NCBI GenBank assembly: GCA_035048485.1 | Contig: CM068590.1 | Location: 14,020,776-14,084,775 of the forward strand | Origin: Pteria penguin | Taxonomy: Eukaryota; Mollusca; Bivalvia; Pterioida; Pteriidae | Reading direction: 5' to 3' | Length of the DNA stretch: 64,000 nt | Part shown: one piece after another, positions 26,240-37,804 of the stretch | Position numbering within the stretch: the first letter of the stretch is position 1 | Layout of the letters: each line of letters begins with the position of its first letter | Translations under genes and position numbers: made by a program | The notes under the pieces: model-generated | Told to the model about the DNA's origin: nothing | Seen by the model: only the letters and a program-made list of their open reading frames with translations | Database searches by the model: none

Positions 26240-26640
26240 GGTTTCTGAAAGCTGTGTTATCCATATTTGGAATGAGCTCACGGCTTCTGACACAGGTTTC
26301 TGAAATCTGTGTTTCCATAGCTCATGGGATTCAAAAAGCCGTGTTTCCATATTTGGAATTAGCTCACGGCTTCTGGCACGGGTTTTCGAAAGCCGTGTTT
26401 CCATATTTGGAATTGGCTCACGGCTTCTGGCACGGGTTTCTAAAACCTGTGTATCCACATTTAGAGTAAGCTCACGGCTTTCAAGAAACCATCTGAACTA
26501 ATTTACATATTTAGGCTTAATTTCCGTGCCTTGTACGTGCCCTGATTGTTTTCAACACGGATTTTTGTATGTAATTTTAAACAGACTTTATATTAAGAGA
26601 CACGGATTTCAAGTAAGGAATCCGTGCCTTTTCCGTGTCT
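26240..26640. repeat. Right subterminal repeats of element A
   Basis: From 26275 a unit of about 55 bp recurs roughly four times: 'gctcacggcttctggcacgg' followed by 'gtttccatatttggaatt', at about 26276, 26363, 26416 and 26470. Further CACGG/CCGTG motifs follow at 26523, 26556, 26600, 26621 and 26632. The same pentamer clusters inside the left end. In CACTA elements such subterminal arrays are binding sites for the element's own DNA-binding protein. Confidence 0.75.
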
Positions 26641-26669
26641 TGGCCAACTGGCTCATTTCGTACGGGATA

Positions 26670-26935
26670 CTGATCCTAAACACTACACGCTTGGTGTGTG
26701 ATCTCTTGGTGGATCACGACTTTATTATCTTTGATGTACTTGACCATGCAATTCCGACCTTGAGGACTTTCAAGTCCTTTCATTTGAAGTAGTATTGATT
26801 CCTTGATCAGCTATGTGTAGTTGTCAGATAATTTCAAACCAAAAAGAAAATGAAATCAGAATATAAAATATGTAAATGTGTATTACATGTTGTATGATTC
26901 TCATTTTCATCAGGTAACGAGCATCTCCAGTGAAG
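26670..26935 (+). promoter_or_regulatory. Likely promoter/5' UTR of the second TRIM gene
   Basis: The 266 bp between the right ATA of element A and the TRIM start codon must contain the core promoter, unless transcription begins inside the element. There is an AT-rich stretch near 26850-26880. No defined TATA or initiator can be proven by eye. Confidence 0.35.
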
Positions 26936-29900
26936 ATGGCGACAGCAAAGGAGCCACCTGAGTCGATGTCCAGTACCACTGCTTATAGATATGACTGTCC
27001 AATCTGTCTAGAGCCAGTAAAGCGTCCAAGAGGTCTACCATGTTTTCATACCTTCTGCGAGGACTGTTTACATGTAAATATTTATTAAGAAACAGTAGAG
27101 GGCTATGATGTACCTTGTTTGACAAAAAAGAGGAAACTTTTAAAAAATTATTGAAAAATTGAATTATACTATTGACTGTGTAAATGTAGACTAGACATCA
27201 ACTTTTCAATTGGTATGTCTATAGCATTATATTTGTTTAAATTTCCAAATGTTTAAGACAATTAGGTAAGCAATGATATGGTGTGGGTTGTAGTAAATCA
27301 CACTCGGTGATATCTTATGGTCACATTGTATTTAGCCTTGTGACCCACAGATTGTTTTACTATGGGTCTCAGTTTATGATTTTTGATTACAGATTCCCTC
27401 CTCAAAAATAATGAAAGCATTCCAGTTTAATCTGGCGTGAATGAAATATTCATGGTTCCCCTAATAACGTTGTTGTTTGACCAGATCTGTTAAGGGGTGT
27501 GACCAGGATGGGGCTATTGAAAGCCAAGAGAGTACACTTTTTAGCTCTACTGAGCCAAAGGCTCAAGTGAGCTATATTCATAGTGCACTGTCCTTCGTCG
27601 TCCGTCGTCTGTCGTTAACTTTTTCACATTTTGGAATTCTTCTCTGGAACTACATCACAGATTTGGATAAAACTTTGTATAAATGATGTACTCAAGGTAC
27701 CCTACTAATATTGTGTTGGGAATCCAGATTCCCTCAGGGGTGGATCCAGGGTGGGGCCAAAAGTGCCCAAAATGGTACCCCTCTTCAAACATCTCCTCTA
27801 GAACCAATGCATAAATGGGAAAACTAATTGCATTTCAACAATCTATAAAAATGGATTATTAAAAATTGTGTTTGGGGTTAAGATCCGTCAAATAGAGATT
27901 TACGCTTTTTTGATGTGTTTCTTGACTTAGTCATTTCAATGCAGAAAAGTGTCATGTTTTTCAATTAATTGATATTGAAGATTTCGTAATGACTACTTTG
28001 ATGGTAATGAATATTATTGTGAAAGAATTTTGTCAATATCTCAATTTTTGGATTTTTAATGAATTTTTTAAGACTTCCAAAAAAAAGGGGGAGGGGGGTT
28101 GGACATTATTCATATTTTCAACTTTTTCTGCAAAACTGTTCAAAGTCTTCAAATTCTGTTGTTTTCGTCCAGACCTCTTTACAGGTGGCACCACCATAGT
28201 CAAAAGTAGGTCACAAAAGAGTACCCTCTTTGACAATATTCTTTTTCACACGGGCTGTATACAGAGACAAACAGAATGCATAGAAATGATCTAGAGGGAT
28301 GAGTGAAGACATACTTATTGTCATTTTGGTTCCCTTCCAAAATCAAATTTTAGAATTTTTTTTCGACATTTCTTTGGACTTGGTGATTTCAATGCAGAAA
28401 AGTGTCATATTTCCTAGTTAATTGATAATGATGATTTCTTATGGACTATTGTGATCATAATTATAGTGAGGATGTTACTTTGAAAGAATTTTGTCAATAT
28501 CTCAATTTTTGGATTTTCTATGAATTTTTTAAGACTTCCAAATGAGGGTGTATAGGAACAATTCTTCACATTTTTAACTTCCTCTGTTATACCACATGAA
28601 AGATTTTAATGAAACATGGAATACATGAAGCATTCCTCTATCAATTTGGTAAATTTTATTCAAATTGGTTAACAGATAATACCATCATGTCTAAAAAGTA
28701 GGTCTCACAATGGTACATATACCACTTGGTAATTGAAATATGGAGAGTAGCGGTTCAAATCCAACTGTGGCCTAAAAGTTTTTGTTCATTTCTTAACACA
28801 TGTAAATAAGTTTTTAGATGTTTCTCAACACTCAACATATGAAATTAGGCAATTCTAAGTTAGATCTGGACAATATTTAAAACAATTGTTGTTCATTACC
28901 CAGACTTGAAATCACTCAACAAAAGGCCCCACCTAAAGAAAATGACTAACTTGTTGCCCTGAATCACATTTTGTAGAGACAAGCAAATGCTTAATATCAA
29001 AATCACCTCAATGGATGTGCAAAAACATGTTTTTTATTCTGGTCTGAAATAAAATTTGACATATTTTCAATATCTGTATTGACTTAGTCACAGTAATGCA
29101 AAAATAAATGAATTCTTCCTTCCTGCATCACTGATCATCTAGGTACTCAGGTGAGCGATATAGGCCCACTTGGGCCTCTTGATTGATAAACTTCCTATTC
29201 AGACTTGTTGCATAGATCCATCATCAGAGTGATCTAGAAAGTCCTCTGAAAAAGTGTTGTTGTTCTTATTTCCATCTGAAATAATTGTTTATGCTCTATT
29301 GATCGATGTCTTCTCAAGCCGTCAGTTTTTGCACATTTTCAAGTTTCTTTGATTATCATCTTGCAGATTGCGTATAATGCATTGTTTTGTGTATATATAA
29401 TCAGCTATAAAGGAAATAGAATTAATGTAAACAATTTGCATTTCAAGGAAGAATTACTATCTTTTTAGCTCACCTGAGCCGAAGGCTGAAGTGAGCTTCT
29501 GTCCGTCTGCCCGTCCTTCCTTTGTTAACTTTTTCACATTTTTCTACATCTTCTCTGGAACTGCATTGCAGATTTGGATCAAACTATGTATATATGATGT
29601 ACTCAGGGTCCCCTACTAAGATTGTGTTCGGGATTCAGATTCCCTCAGGGATGGATCCAGGGCGGGGCCGAAAGTGCCCAAAATGGTACCCCTCTTCAAA
29701 CATCTCCTCCAGAACCAGTACATAAATGGGGAAACTAATTACATTTCAACAATCTATAAAGATGGGTTATCAAAAACTGTGTTCGGGGTTAAGATCCGCC
29801 AAATAGACATTTACGCTTTTTTGATGTGTTTCTTGACTTAGTAATTTCAATGCAGAAAAGTGTCATGTTTTTCAATTAATAGATATTGATAATTTCTTAA

Positions 29901-32900
29901 TGACTATTTTGATCATAATTATGGTACGGAATATTATTGTGAAAGAATTTTGTCAATATCTCAATTTTTTTTATTTTTTATGATTTTTTTCAGACTTCCA
30001 AAAAAAAAAGGGAGGGGTGTTGGCCATTTTACACATTTTCAACTTTTTCTGCAAAACAGTTCGAAGGATTTTAATAAATCATAGTAGAAATAAATCACTT
30101 ATGATCCCCTTCAAATTTGGTTGTTTCGTCTGGACCTCTTTACAGATGACGACACCATAGTAAAGAATTAGGTCACAAAAGAGTACCCTCCTTTGACAAT
30201 ATTATTCTTCATACTGGCTGTATACAGAGACAAACAGAATACATATAAATGATCTAGCGGGATGAGTGAAGACGTATTGTCATTTTGGTTCCCTTCCAAA
30301 ATAAAATTTAAAAATTTTTTTTGGACATTTGTTTGGACTTGGTGATTTCATTGCTGATAAGTGTTGTGTTTCCTAGTTAATTGATAATAATGATTTCTTA
30401 TGGACTGTTTTGATCATAATTATGGTAAGGAATGTTATTTTGAAAGAATTTTGTCAATATCTCAATTTTTCGATTTTCTATAATTGTTTTCAGACTTCCA
30501 AATGAGGGTGTATGAGTGTATAAGGACAATTCTTCACATTTTAAACTTCTGTTGTCATACCACATAAAAGATTTTAATGAAACATGGTATACATGAAGTA
30601 CTGTAGGTCCTCTATCAATTTGGTAGATTTCATCCAAATTGGTCAACCGATAATGCCACCATGTCTAAAAACTAGGTATCACAATGGTACATAATATTAT
30701 ATATACCACTTGGTAATTAATATATGGAGAGTAGTGGTTCAAATCCAGCTGTGGTCAATTTTTTTTAAAATTTCTTTACACATCTAAATAAGTTTTTAGA
30801 TGTTTCTAAACACTCAACATAAGAAATTAGGCAATTTTATGTTGGATCTGGACAATATTTGAAACAAATGTTGTTCATTACCCAGACTTGAAATCAGTCA
30901 ACAAAAAGCCCCACCTAAAGAAAATGACTAACTTGTTGCCCTGAATCACATCTTGGAGAGAAAAAGCAAATGCTTAATATCAAAATCACCTGAATGGATG
31001 TGCATAAACTGTTGTTGTTTTTTTTTTATTCTGGTCTGAAATAAAATTTGACATATTTTCAACATTTGTGTTGACTTAGTCACAGTAATGCAGAAATAGA
31101 TAACTTCTTCCTTCCTGCATGACTGATAATCTAGGTACTCTGGTGAGCGATACAGGCACACTTGGGCCTCTTGTTATGGCCATTTGCACTCTTTATGCTT
31201 ACCAAATGAATTCATTGTGTGCCTATTAACAGATGTTAGAGATAAATGTTATGGTAAAATATTTATTATGAGAATAAAGTTTTATAATCTTGTATGCCCC
31301 TGGAATCAGAGATTTTGGGGCATCTAGTTTTTGGCCTGTGTTTCTGTCCGTCTGTCTGTGGCAAAAACTTTCAAAATAACGTTTAACATAACTTTTCAAC
31401 TGTAAGAGATAGGGTTTTTATATTTCACATACACATTTCATGTGATAAGACTTTACTTTTCAACTGTAAGCGATAGGATTTTTATATTTCACATACACAT
31501 TCTATGTGATAAGACCTTTTCAACGGTGTAATAATCTTTGACCTCCTAACCTTGACCGTGACCTTTGGTCTATATTTCCCAAACATTAACATTGGTTATA
31601 ACCTTTGAAATGTAAGAGATAGAGCTTTCATATTTTAGATATGTATGTGTCCTGGTAAGGCCTTTCCATCTACATAATTATTTTTGACCTCATGACTTTA
31701 ACGGTGACTTTTGACCTATATTTAAAAACGCACCCTTAACTCTAGGGACAAGACCTTTGTGGCATGAAGTAATTTTTGACATTGGAACCTTGAACTTAAT
31801 CGTCGACCTACATCAAAAGAATTTTAACAATAGTCATAACTTTTGAAACGTTAGAGCTAGGGTTTTCATCTTTTACATACATATTCCTTATGGCAAGACC
31901 TTTCCATTGTATGGTAATTTTTGTCCTACTGATCTTGAGCATGACCTTTGATCTATATATCAAAAAACTTTAACATGGATTATAACTTTTTAAAATGTAA
32001 GAGGTAGGGCTTCCACATTTGAGATGTTTATTTGTTTTGGCAAACCTTTCCATCGACAGTTATGTTTAATCTCATGACTTTGGTGGTGATCTTAGCCTTC
32101 TCTTTAAAACCTAACATTAATTTAAAGTTGTATACCCTACAATTCGGTATAATTTCAAAAATTAGGGCATGTGAAGCAAATTCTGTATTTGTCTCGTATG
32201 GCTGAAGTTATTAACCTTGCGTTAATAACATTTTTTATTGCTTCAGACCTTTGGAGATATCAAAATAAAAATAAAATACTTTGTAAAGAAAGAGGGTATT
32301 CCATTAATACAACCATGACCCGATTTCGCGCATGCGCAGTTTAATCAAAACAAATACGAGAAAGAAAGACTCCAAAAGAAAACAATTTCAGTAAATACTA
32401 ACTTTAGCAGACTTGAATGCAGATTTTTAAAGTTACTTGTTAAGTTTATTTACCTCGCCCTCCATGATGCGGCAGCTTCAGAATTAGATCACGTGATAAG
32501 TTGGTTGTAAACATTCTGTTTACAAACATTGCGTTTTACACAGCCGTATCTTGCTTAGTACGACGAATTTGATCACAACATTTGCAAGGATCTTTTTTAA
32601 ATATGTTTTAGGCTTATATATATAATCAAAACAATTTAGAATAAATTTACCTATAATATGCGAACATAGTGTGTACAGCTTTAAACTTTTGAATCATAAG
32701 AGGTAGGGCTTTCATTTTCATATGTCTATTCCTGGTGTCAAAACCTTTCCATAATTATAATGATTATTAACCTTCTAACCTTTCTTTGAAAAAATAATTT
32801 TTGACCTTGTGACCTTGACAGTCAACATTAACCTACATTTCAAAACTTTAACAGTGGTTATAATTTTTAAGTCGTAAGAGCTATGGCTTTCATATTTCAC

Positions 32901-35112
32901 ATGCTTATTCCTTCTAACAAAATCGTTCTGTTAGTACAGTAATCCGGGACCTTAATCTTGACCTTTGACCTACATTTCAAAACCTTTAACATTGGTTATA
33001 GCTTATAGAACTTCAGAGCTAGGACTGTCATATTTCACATGCACATTCCTTGTAACAAGATGTTTCCATTAGTATAATAATTTTTGACTTGGTTACCGTG
33101 ACGGAGACGTTTGACTTATATGTAGTGGTTATAACCTTTAAGCTTTAATATATCAGGTACGTATTCCAATGGGGTCGGCAGAAATCAAGTTATGGGACAA
33201 TGCAAAATTTGCCTCATTTGGACTTTTTTTTTGCTGTCAGGGTATTTGTATTTCACTAACACATCAATTATGATTTTCACATTCTATTTTTAGTCCTATA
33301 TCAGTGCATCCTTTCCTAAGGATTCGAAAGATATAGCTTGTCCAGTATGCCGAAAACAAATACGAGAACCAGAGCCAGGTCTGCCACATGAAAAATGGGC
33401 TAAAGCATTCCCATTGAACTACTTCTTGTTGATGTCAAGTGAGGATGAACCAGAGGGAAAAGCTGGAAATATTTCTGAAGAATGCAAATTCTGTTTTCGT
33501 GCAAATAAAAATATTGTAGCAACACATTATTGTAAGAATTGTGCAGAACCTGTCTGTGAAACATGCAAAAGTTTTCACTCTTTTGTTCCGATAATGCAGT
33601 CATGTTATTATAACTCTAACTGAATTCCATACCGATCCAAAGATGCCTGAGATAGATGAGTCGTGTCATATACATCCCCGAAAAATTGTTGAAGTGTATT
33701 GTTTAGACCACAAGAAAATTTGTTGCAGTGTTTGCTTTGCGACTGAACACAGGCACTGCAAAGATGTTAAAAGCATCAACACATATGCTGAGGATCCCAC
33801 AAGAAGTGTGGTTGGTAGTGCGATGCAACAGAAATTAAAAGAACTCACCCTCCTGTTGGATGAAGACATATCAGATGCAAAAACTCGTATTAGAACATTA
33901 AATGAATCAAAAGAAACTGCATCAGCAGAAATGAAAGTTCTAGTTGAAACAGCCAAGAAGAATTTATGCATGTTGCATGAAAAATTTGAATCAGATTTAG
34001 AGACTGAACTTGCAAAAGATACGTCATTATTAGAACAAGTTTTGGGTGTTCTCCGCGGCATAAAGGCATCTGTAATTTGTGACCATCAGATCCTATTAGC
34101 CCTGGAAACGAATGGCACAAAGACTCAGAAATTTCTATCACAAGAGAAAATGAAAATTCAGCTTGCCGAGCAACACAGACTAGCTTCCAAAATGAGATCT
34201 TCATGTGCTGCCGTAGCCTACAATATAGATTCCAAGGCACTTGAAGAGATATGCAAATTAGATCAAATAGGGTTGGTTAAAGGAATAGTGAATAAACCGC
34301 CACTTATTTCCCATAGTCTGATCAGGAAATTGTCTGACCTTCACTTTTCACCCCAAAAGCCTGCTGATTTGAAATGGTCTGAGAAGTGGGAATACAGATT
34401 ACATGCTCACTGCTATGGAGCCACATTTTTGGGTCAAGATTTGGCGTTTGTTACAAATCCACATTGTGTTGTTATCCTTCATAGTGATGGCAAAGAAAAG
34501 GCGAAATTTGATATTCCAAATCCCAAGGCTCCAGCTGACATCAATGCCACAGATATTGACAATGAAGTTAATATTTCCTTTTGCAATCATGATATAGTGA
34601 AGAAATATTCCGTTTCATCGTCCGGTCTTACAGAAGTTGGAGAAATACGCCTAAAACATCCAGTAGAGGGTTTCTGTTTTATGGAAAACAAGATTGTCCA
34701 CGCATCAGAATCAAATATATATGTTTCAAGCAATACAGAAGATTCTATTCAAACGATTCCCGCTTGTAGCCCAGGAAATATAGGCTTTATAGCAGGAGTC
34801 TCTTCCAAGAGAATGTTCTATCACACAGATGTGAAAGAGCTCTGTTGCAGAGATCTTCATGGAAATTTAAGAAACAAAGTATCACTTGCTAGCTTCACTT
34901 CTTACCCCCGAGATATGGGAGTCGATTTCCAAGGCAACGTATACGTATGTTGTTATGAGGAAAACAAACTTCTTCAGCTCTCTCACATAGACTACAGTAT
35001 CCGAGAAATATCTGGAATCGTTAATTACACCATATCCTTCCATCCCAACGGAAGATCATTCGTTGTGATTGATATAAAGGGACGTGCTAAATTCTACAAA
35101 CTACAAGAATAA
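26936..35112 (+). CDS. TRIM-like RING/B-box/propeller protein, one frameshift
   Basis: Exon 1 (26936-27073, 46 codons) starts MATAKEPPESM and holds the first half of a C3HC4 RING: CPIC and CFHTFCEDC. The donor is CAT|GTAAAT. Exon 2 opens at 33294 after CTATTTTTAG in the same phase and completes the RING with CPVC. It continues with B-box1 (CKFC...CKNC...CETC), B-box2 (CHIH...YCLDH...CC.VC...H.H), a coiled coil and a propeller-like C-terminus ending at 35112. The total would be about 650 residues. At 33600 one base is in excess (or two are missing): the frame with ATGCAG stops at 33621-33623, while the continuation with HVIITLTEFH is intact and matches the paralogue at 1-1631. Family role: E3 ubiquitin ligase, often in innate defence. 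This is either a sequence error or a recently broken gene, since the remaining 489 codons are clean. Confidence 0.82.
27539..29181 (+). repeat. 1.6-kb dispersed repeat, copy 1, in TRIM intron
   Basis: Starts with 'ttagctctactgagccaaag' and ends with 'gtgagcgatataggcc...gggcctcttg'. It is repeated nearly in full at 29462-31174 in the same direction. The starting block forms an imperfect hairpin (agctca...tgagct). It contains no long open frame and is probably a nonautonomous transposon family. Only a few scattered indels separate the copies. Confidence 0.8.
29462..31174 (+). repeat. 1.7-kb dispersed repeat, copy 2, in TRIM intron
   Basis: Second copy of the family at 27539-29181, starting 'ttttagctcacctgagccga' and ending 'gtgagcgatacaggc...gggcctcttg'. 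It is the more complete copy, with about 70 extra bases, part of them near 30065-30115 ('aaggattttaataaatc'). The 280 bp between copies are unrelated. Confidence 0.8.
31290..33170. repeat. Tandem array, about 130-bp period, in TRIM intron
   Basis: The phrase 'acctttgacctatatttcaa' followed by 'ggttataacttttgaa' and 'agggctttcatatttcacat' recurs many times from 31370 to 33150 with a spacing near 125-140. The first block begins 'ggggcatctagttttt' with a 'gtccgtctgtctg' motif, typical of dispersed bivalve repeats. The array is interrupted by the insert at 32122-32684. Confidence 0.65.
32122..32684. mobile_element. TTAA-flanked MITE inside the tandem array
   Basis: Left TTAA (32122-32125) is followed by AGTTGTATAC. 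Right GTGTACAGCT is followed by TTAA (32681-32684). The ends are inverted at 8 of 10 bases. The insert lacks the 130-bp periodicity seen on both sides, which supports insertion. It has no coding capacity. Confidence 0.45.
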
Positions 35113-35514
35113 ATTTCGCTTCTCCTCTGACTATACTGTTGTTAGGGTATTAATATAAAGTACATTCGGATAAAGTTTGAATAAATACTGCTTTTCAATG
35201 TATGCGTATATAAAATAGATATGTGTAGATATGTAGATATCTGTAACACTTCTGTCACCTCTGTAGAATTGTGATTATCACGAGAGTAATTTACAAAGTA
35301 TATACACTTCTTTATTTTAGACAATTAGTACTTATGTTTTTTAAATGAAATGATTATAAATGCACACATGTAATGTTTGCACGATATATTATAAATCTTA
35401 TTTGTTTGTCTTTTAGTATACTGTTAACGTTTACATACTGGATTCTTCAGGAAGATATTCAATTCTGCCATATAATAGTTTTCATTAAATGTTAAATTCT
35501 TATTACAATCGTAA
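35113..35514. other. 3' flank of the second TRIM gene
   Basis: AT-rich, with possible polyadenylation signals (for example 'gaataaat' near 35180). It holds no further gene. Confidence 0.4.
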
Positions 35515-35670
35515 GCCGGTGTGGCCTTGTGGATAAGGTGCTCGGCTCATGATCGAGGGGTCCCTGGTTTGACTCCTGCCCTGGATGTCTTTCGTATTAG
35601 ACAGTAAAAATTCAGGTCACATGGCACATTAAAGATCTCTCACTGCTTCGCCTGGGTCAATCAATCAATC
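35515..35670 (+). mobile_element. tRNA-headed SINE, internally shortened
   Basis: Head 'gccggtgtggccttgtggat' with a B-box-like 'ggtttgactcc', then a short body ('ttagacagtaaaaattcagg', 'ctcactgcttcg') and an (AATC)n tail at 35658-35670. At about 156 bp it lacks the 'catcaggcagatg' part present in the other copies. Confidence 0.75.
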
Positions 35671-35979
35671 TTACTTTTGTATATTACGGTCGCTGTCATT
35701 AATTTAGTCATTTTTTTGTCCGGCTGATATAGATTCTGAATTCATTTGTCATATTTCTGACTTGAGAGATATTTTCTGCATGTGAGTTGTGTTTACAAAC
35801 CGATATATAATATTTAAGATCCTAATCAATGTTAATAGTTTTGAAATTTGTTCGTTCATTAGTTGAGATCATGAATTGAAATGATGGGCGACTAACCTTG
35901 AATTAGGATCAAGTTCGAATTCTGTTGTGTTTGACTTACTTCTACAAGCAATGTTATTTTTGCAATACATTTATTAGAT

Positions 35980-36062
35980 ATGGCAGGGGGCATAAAGTGT
36001 TTGCTTTTTTCGTCTTTTGGTCCTACTGTCCTTGCGTCATACATTGGCTTCCGAATGATAAC
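35980..36062 (+). repeat. Left piece of the host repeat array carrying elements B and C
   Basis: Begins 'ggcagggggcataaagtgtt' and ends 'attggcttccgaatgataac' directly before the TTAA of element B. The last part matches the units at 57097-57560 ('attggtttc...gatgataac'). It continues in register at 46651. Confidence 0.65.
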
Positions 36063-37329
36063 TTAACACCAATTCTCTGTAAGGACCAAAAAAACACCAT
36101 ACTGGTGTGGCAGACATGAGTTCAGATTTTCAAAATTTTTTGTAAATACATTAGTTTTGACCTAAAATCCCCCCCAAAAAATTCAATTTAAAAAAATTTT
36201 TATTGGTTACCATGGCAACCTATTTTCTAATTTTAAGCCGGATTTCTACATTTTACGACCTCAAAATACCCAAAATCCGGCAAATTAAAACTAATATGTT
36301 TAATTTCAAGTAAAGAACGCATTATTTTCAGTGATTTATTATTTTTCATATAGAATCAAAGTATAAATTACAAGCAATAAAATAATTTTAAATTAAATCG
36401 CTATCATATGTAATGTTCTTGAAGATGGCATTGAATGTACAAATTTCAAAAATACTCAAAAGCGGATTTTAACCTATTTTCAAAAGCTCATAAAAATTTC
36501 AGTCCACCTGATAAACAAAACATATTGATAGTATTCAATAGTTTAAATAATAGATAAAAACATAAAATAAAAAAATAAGTGGGGTAGAGCCTTCAATTTT
36601 TTTTCCAAGTTGCCGAAATCTTGTAATAATCAAGAAATTTAGCTAATTTACACAGTTTTCATTAAGATGTATAGATTATCAGATATAATCAAAGTCCCAA
36701 ATAGACACTGTGTCCTTCTCAAATCAATACCTTCATATAACATGATAGAGATATTGATCATACAAGCATCTAAACTGCATATTTATATAGTTGAGGGAAA
36801 ATTTTGGTGAGTCTGACGAAAATCGGACATATAATGATATGATTTGGTGTCTGCCCGTCTGTCTTTGTATTTAACAAAGACTTGTGAACAAGATAAAGAC
36901 CAAATCCTATATGGAAAGCATTTGAAACTTGATACATATACTTGTTATGACTAAAGAGAGAAGCTTAGCAGGTTTTATGGTCATAAGTCAAAAGTCAAGG
37001 TCATCTTTTTAAAAAGATTTACAAACACTCAACATACATGTTTAGAACATAAAAGATTAAGACATCATATTTCAATATAAAATTTATAACCAAGAGACAA
37101 TTTATATGAAGAATAACACTTATCTGGTAAATGATACCTGATGTAAAACAAAGATTTATTAAATTAACATGATAAACAAGAAATTGATAAAGGTGGTATG
37201 GCCAGATTGCAAAGCCTTGACAAGTAATGAAAGTAGAATGGGAAGGGACTTTTGTTGAAAAAGGTGACATTTTATAGAACTCATGAAGGTATATCTACAA
37301 TCTACATATGAAGTGTAAAAGAGTTATTG

Positions 37330-37640
37330 TCCATGGTCTAGGCACTATAAATTTAAATGCTAATAACATATTTGACCTTGAAACCTGGACCTTGAAGTTC
37401 AAGCCTTCAAGGTCACAAACAAAGGTGACAAACGATAGAACTCATCATCTTTTATCTAAATTTGAAATGTGAAAGAGTTATTGTCCATGGTCTAGGTAAA
37501 ATGAACTTAAATTCTAATGATATATTTGACCTTGGAACCGTCAAGTTCAAGGTCACAGACAAAGGTGATAATGGATAGGACTTATCATGGTCTATCTACA
37601 TGTGAAGTGTGAAAGAATGAACTTAAGTGCTGATTATATA
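37330..37640. repeat. Short tandem repeat in element B
   Basis: Units of about 120 bp: 'agagttattgtccatggtct' followed by 'atatttgaccttga' and 'ggtcacagacaaaggtga', at about 37320, 37468 and 37610 with decay. It belongs to the widespread 'accttga' repeat class and lies between the left end of element B and the 3' end of its gene. Confidence 0.6.
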
Positions 37641-37804
37641 TTTGACCTTGAACATGGAATCATATGAAAGGTCATGTTATAAAAATTACATATTATGTGA
37701 AAAAGGAAAGCCCTATCACATAATACCATTCAAGATTATTGACCAAGGTTAGAATTGACAACAGACCGGCCGTCCAAACAGACAAGATAAAAACTGCCCT
37801 GGAT

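Larger units (their letters stand above)
14911..26666. mobile_element. Element A: CACTA/EnSpm-like transposon with TNP2 and BEN genes
   Basis: The left end at 14911-14922 reads CCCGTACGAAAT and the right end at 26655-26666 is its exact reverse complement. Both are flanked outside by ATA (14908-14910 and 26667-26669), a 3-bp duplication as known for CACTA/EnSpm elements. Just inside both ends are dense CACGG/CCGTG motifs, like CACTA subterminal repeats. The 11.8-kb body carries two divergent genes: a TNP2-type transposase (-, 19610 to 15804) and a BEN-domain gene (+, 20093 to 25772). The ends begin CCC rather than the classical CAC, so the boundary is good but not certain. Both genes carry breaks, so this copy is probably not autonomous now. 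Confidence 0.68.

Noticed and set aside
14667..26797. Inverted match CAATACTACT (14667) and AGTAGTATTG (26788)
   Set aside because: Only 10 bases, outside the subterminal motif clusters, with no flanking duplication; probably chance.
33666..34240. 131- and 116-codon - strand frames
   Set aside because: Antisense of the TRIM coiled-coil exon, a common effect of its codon composition.
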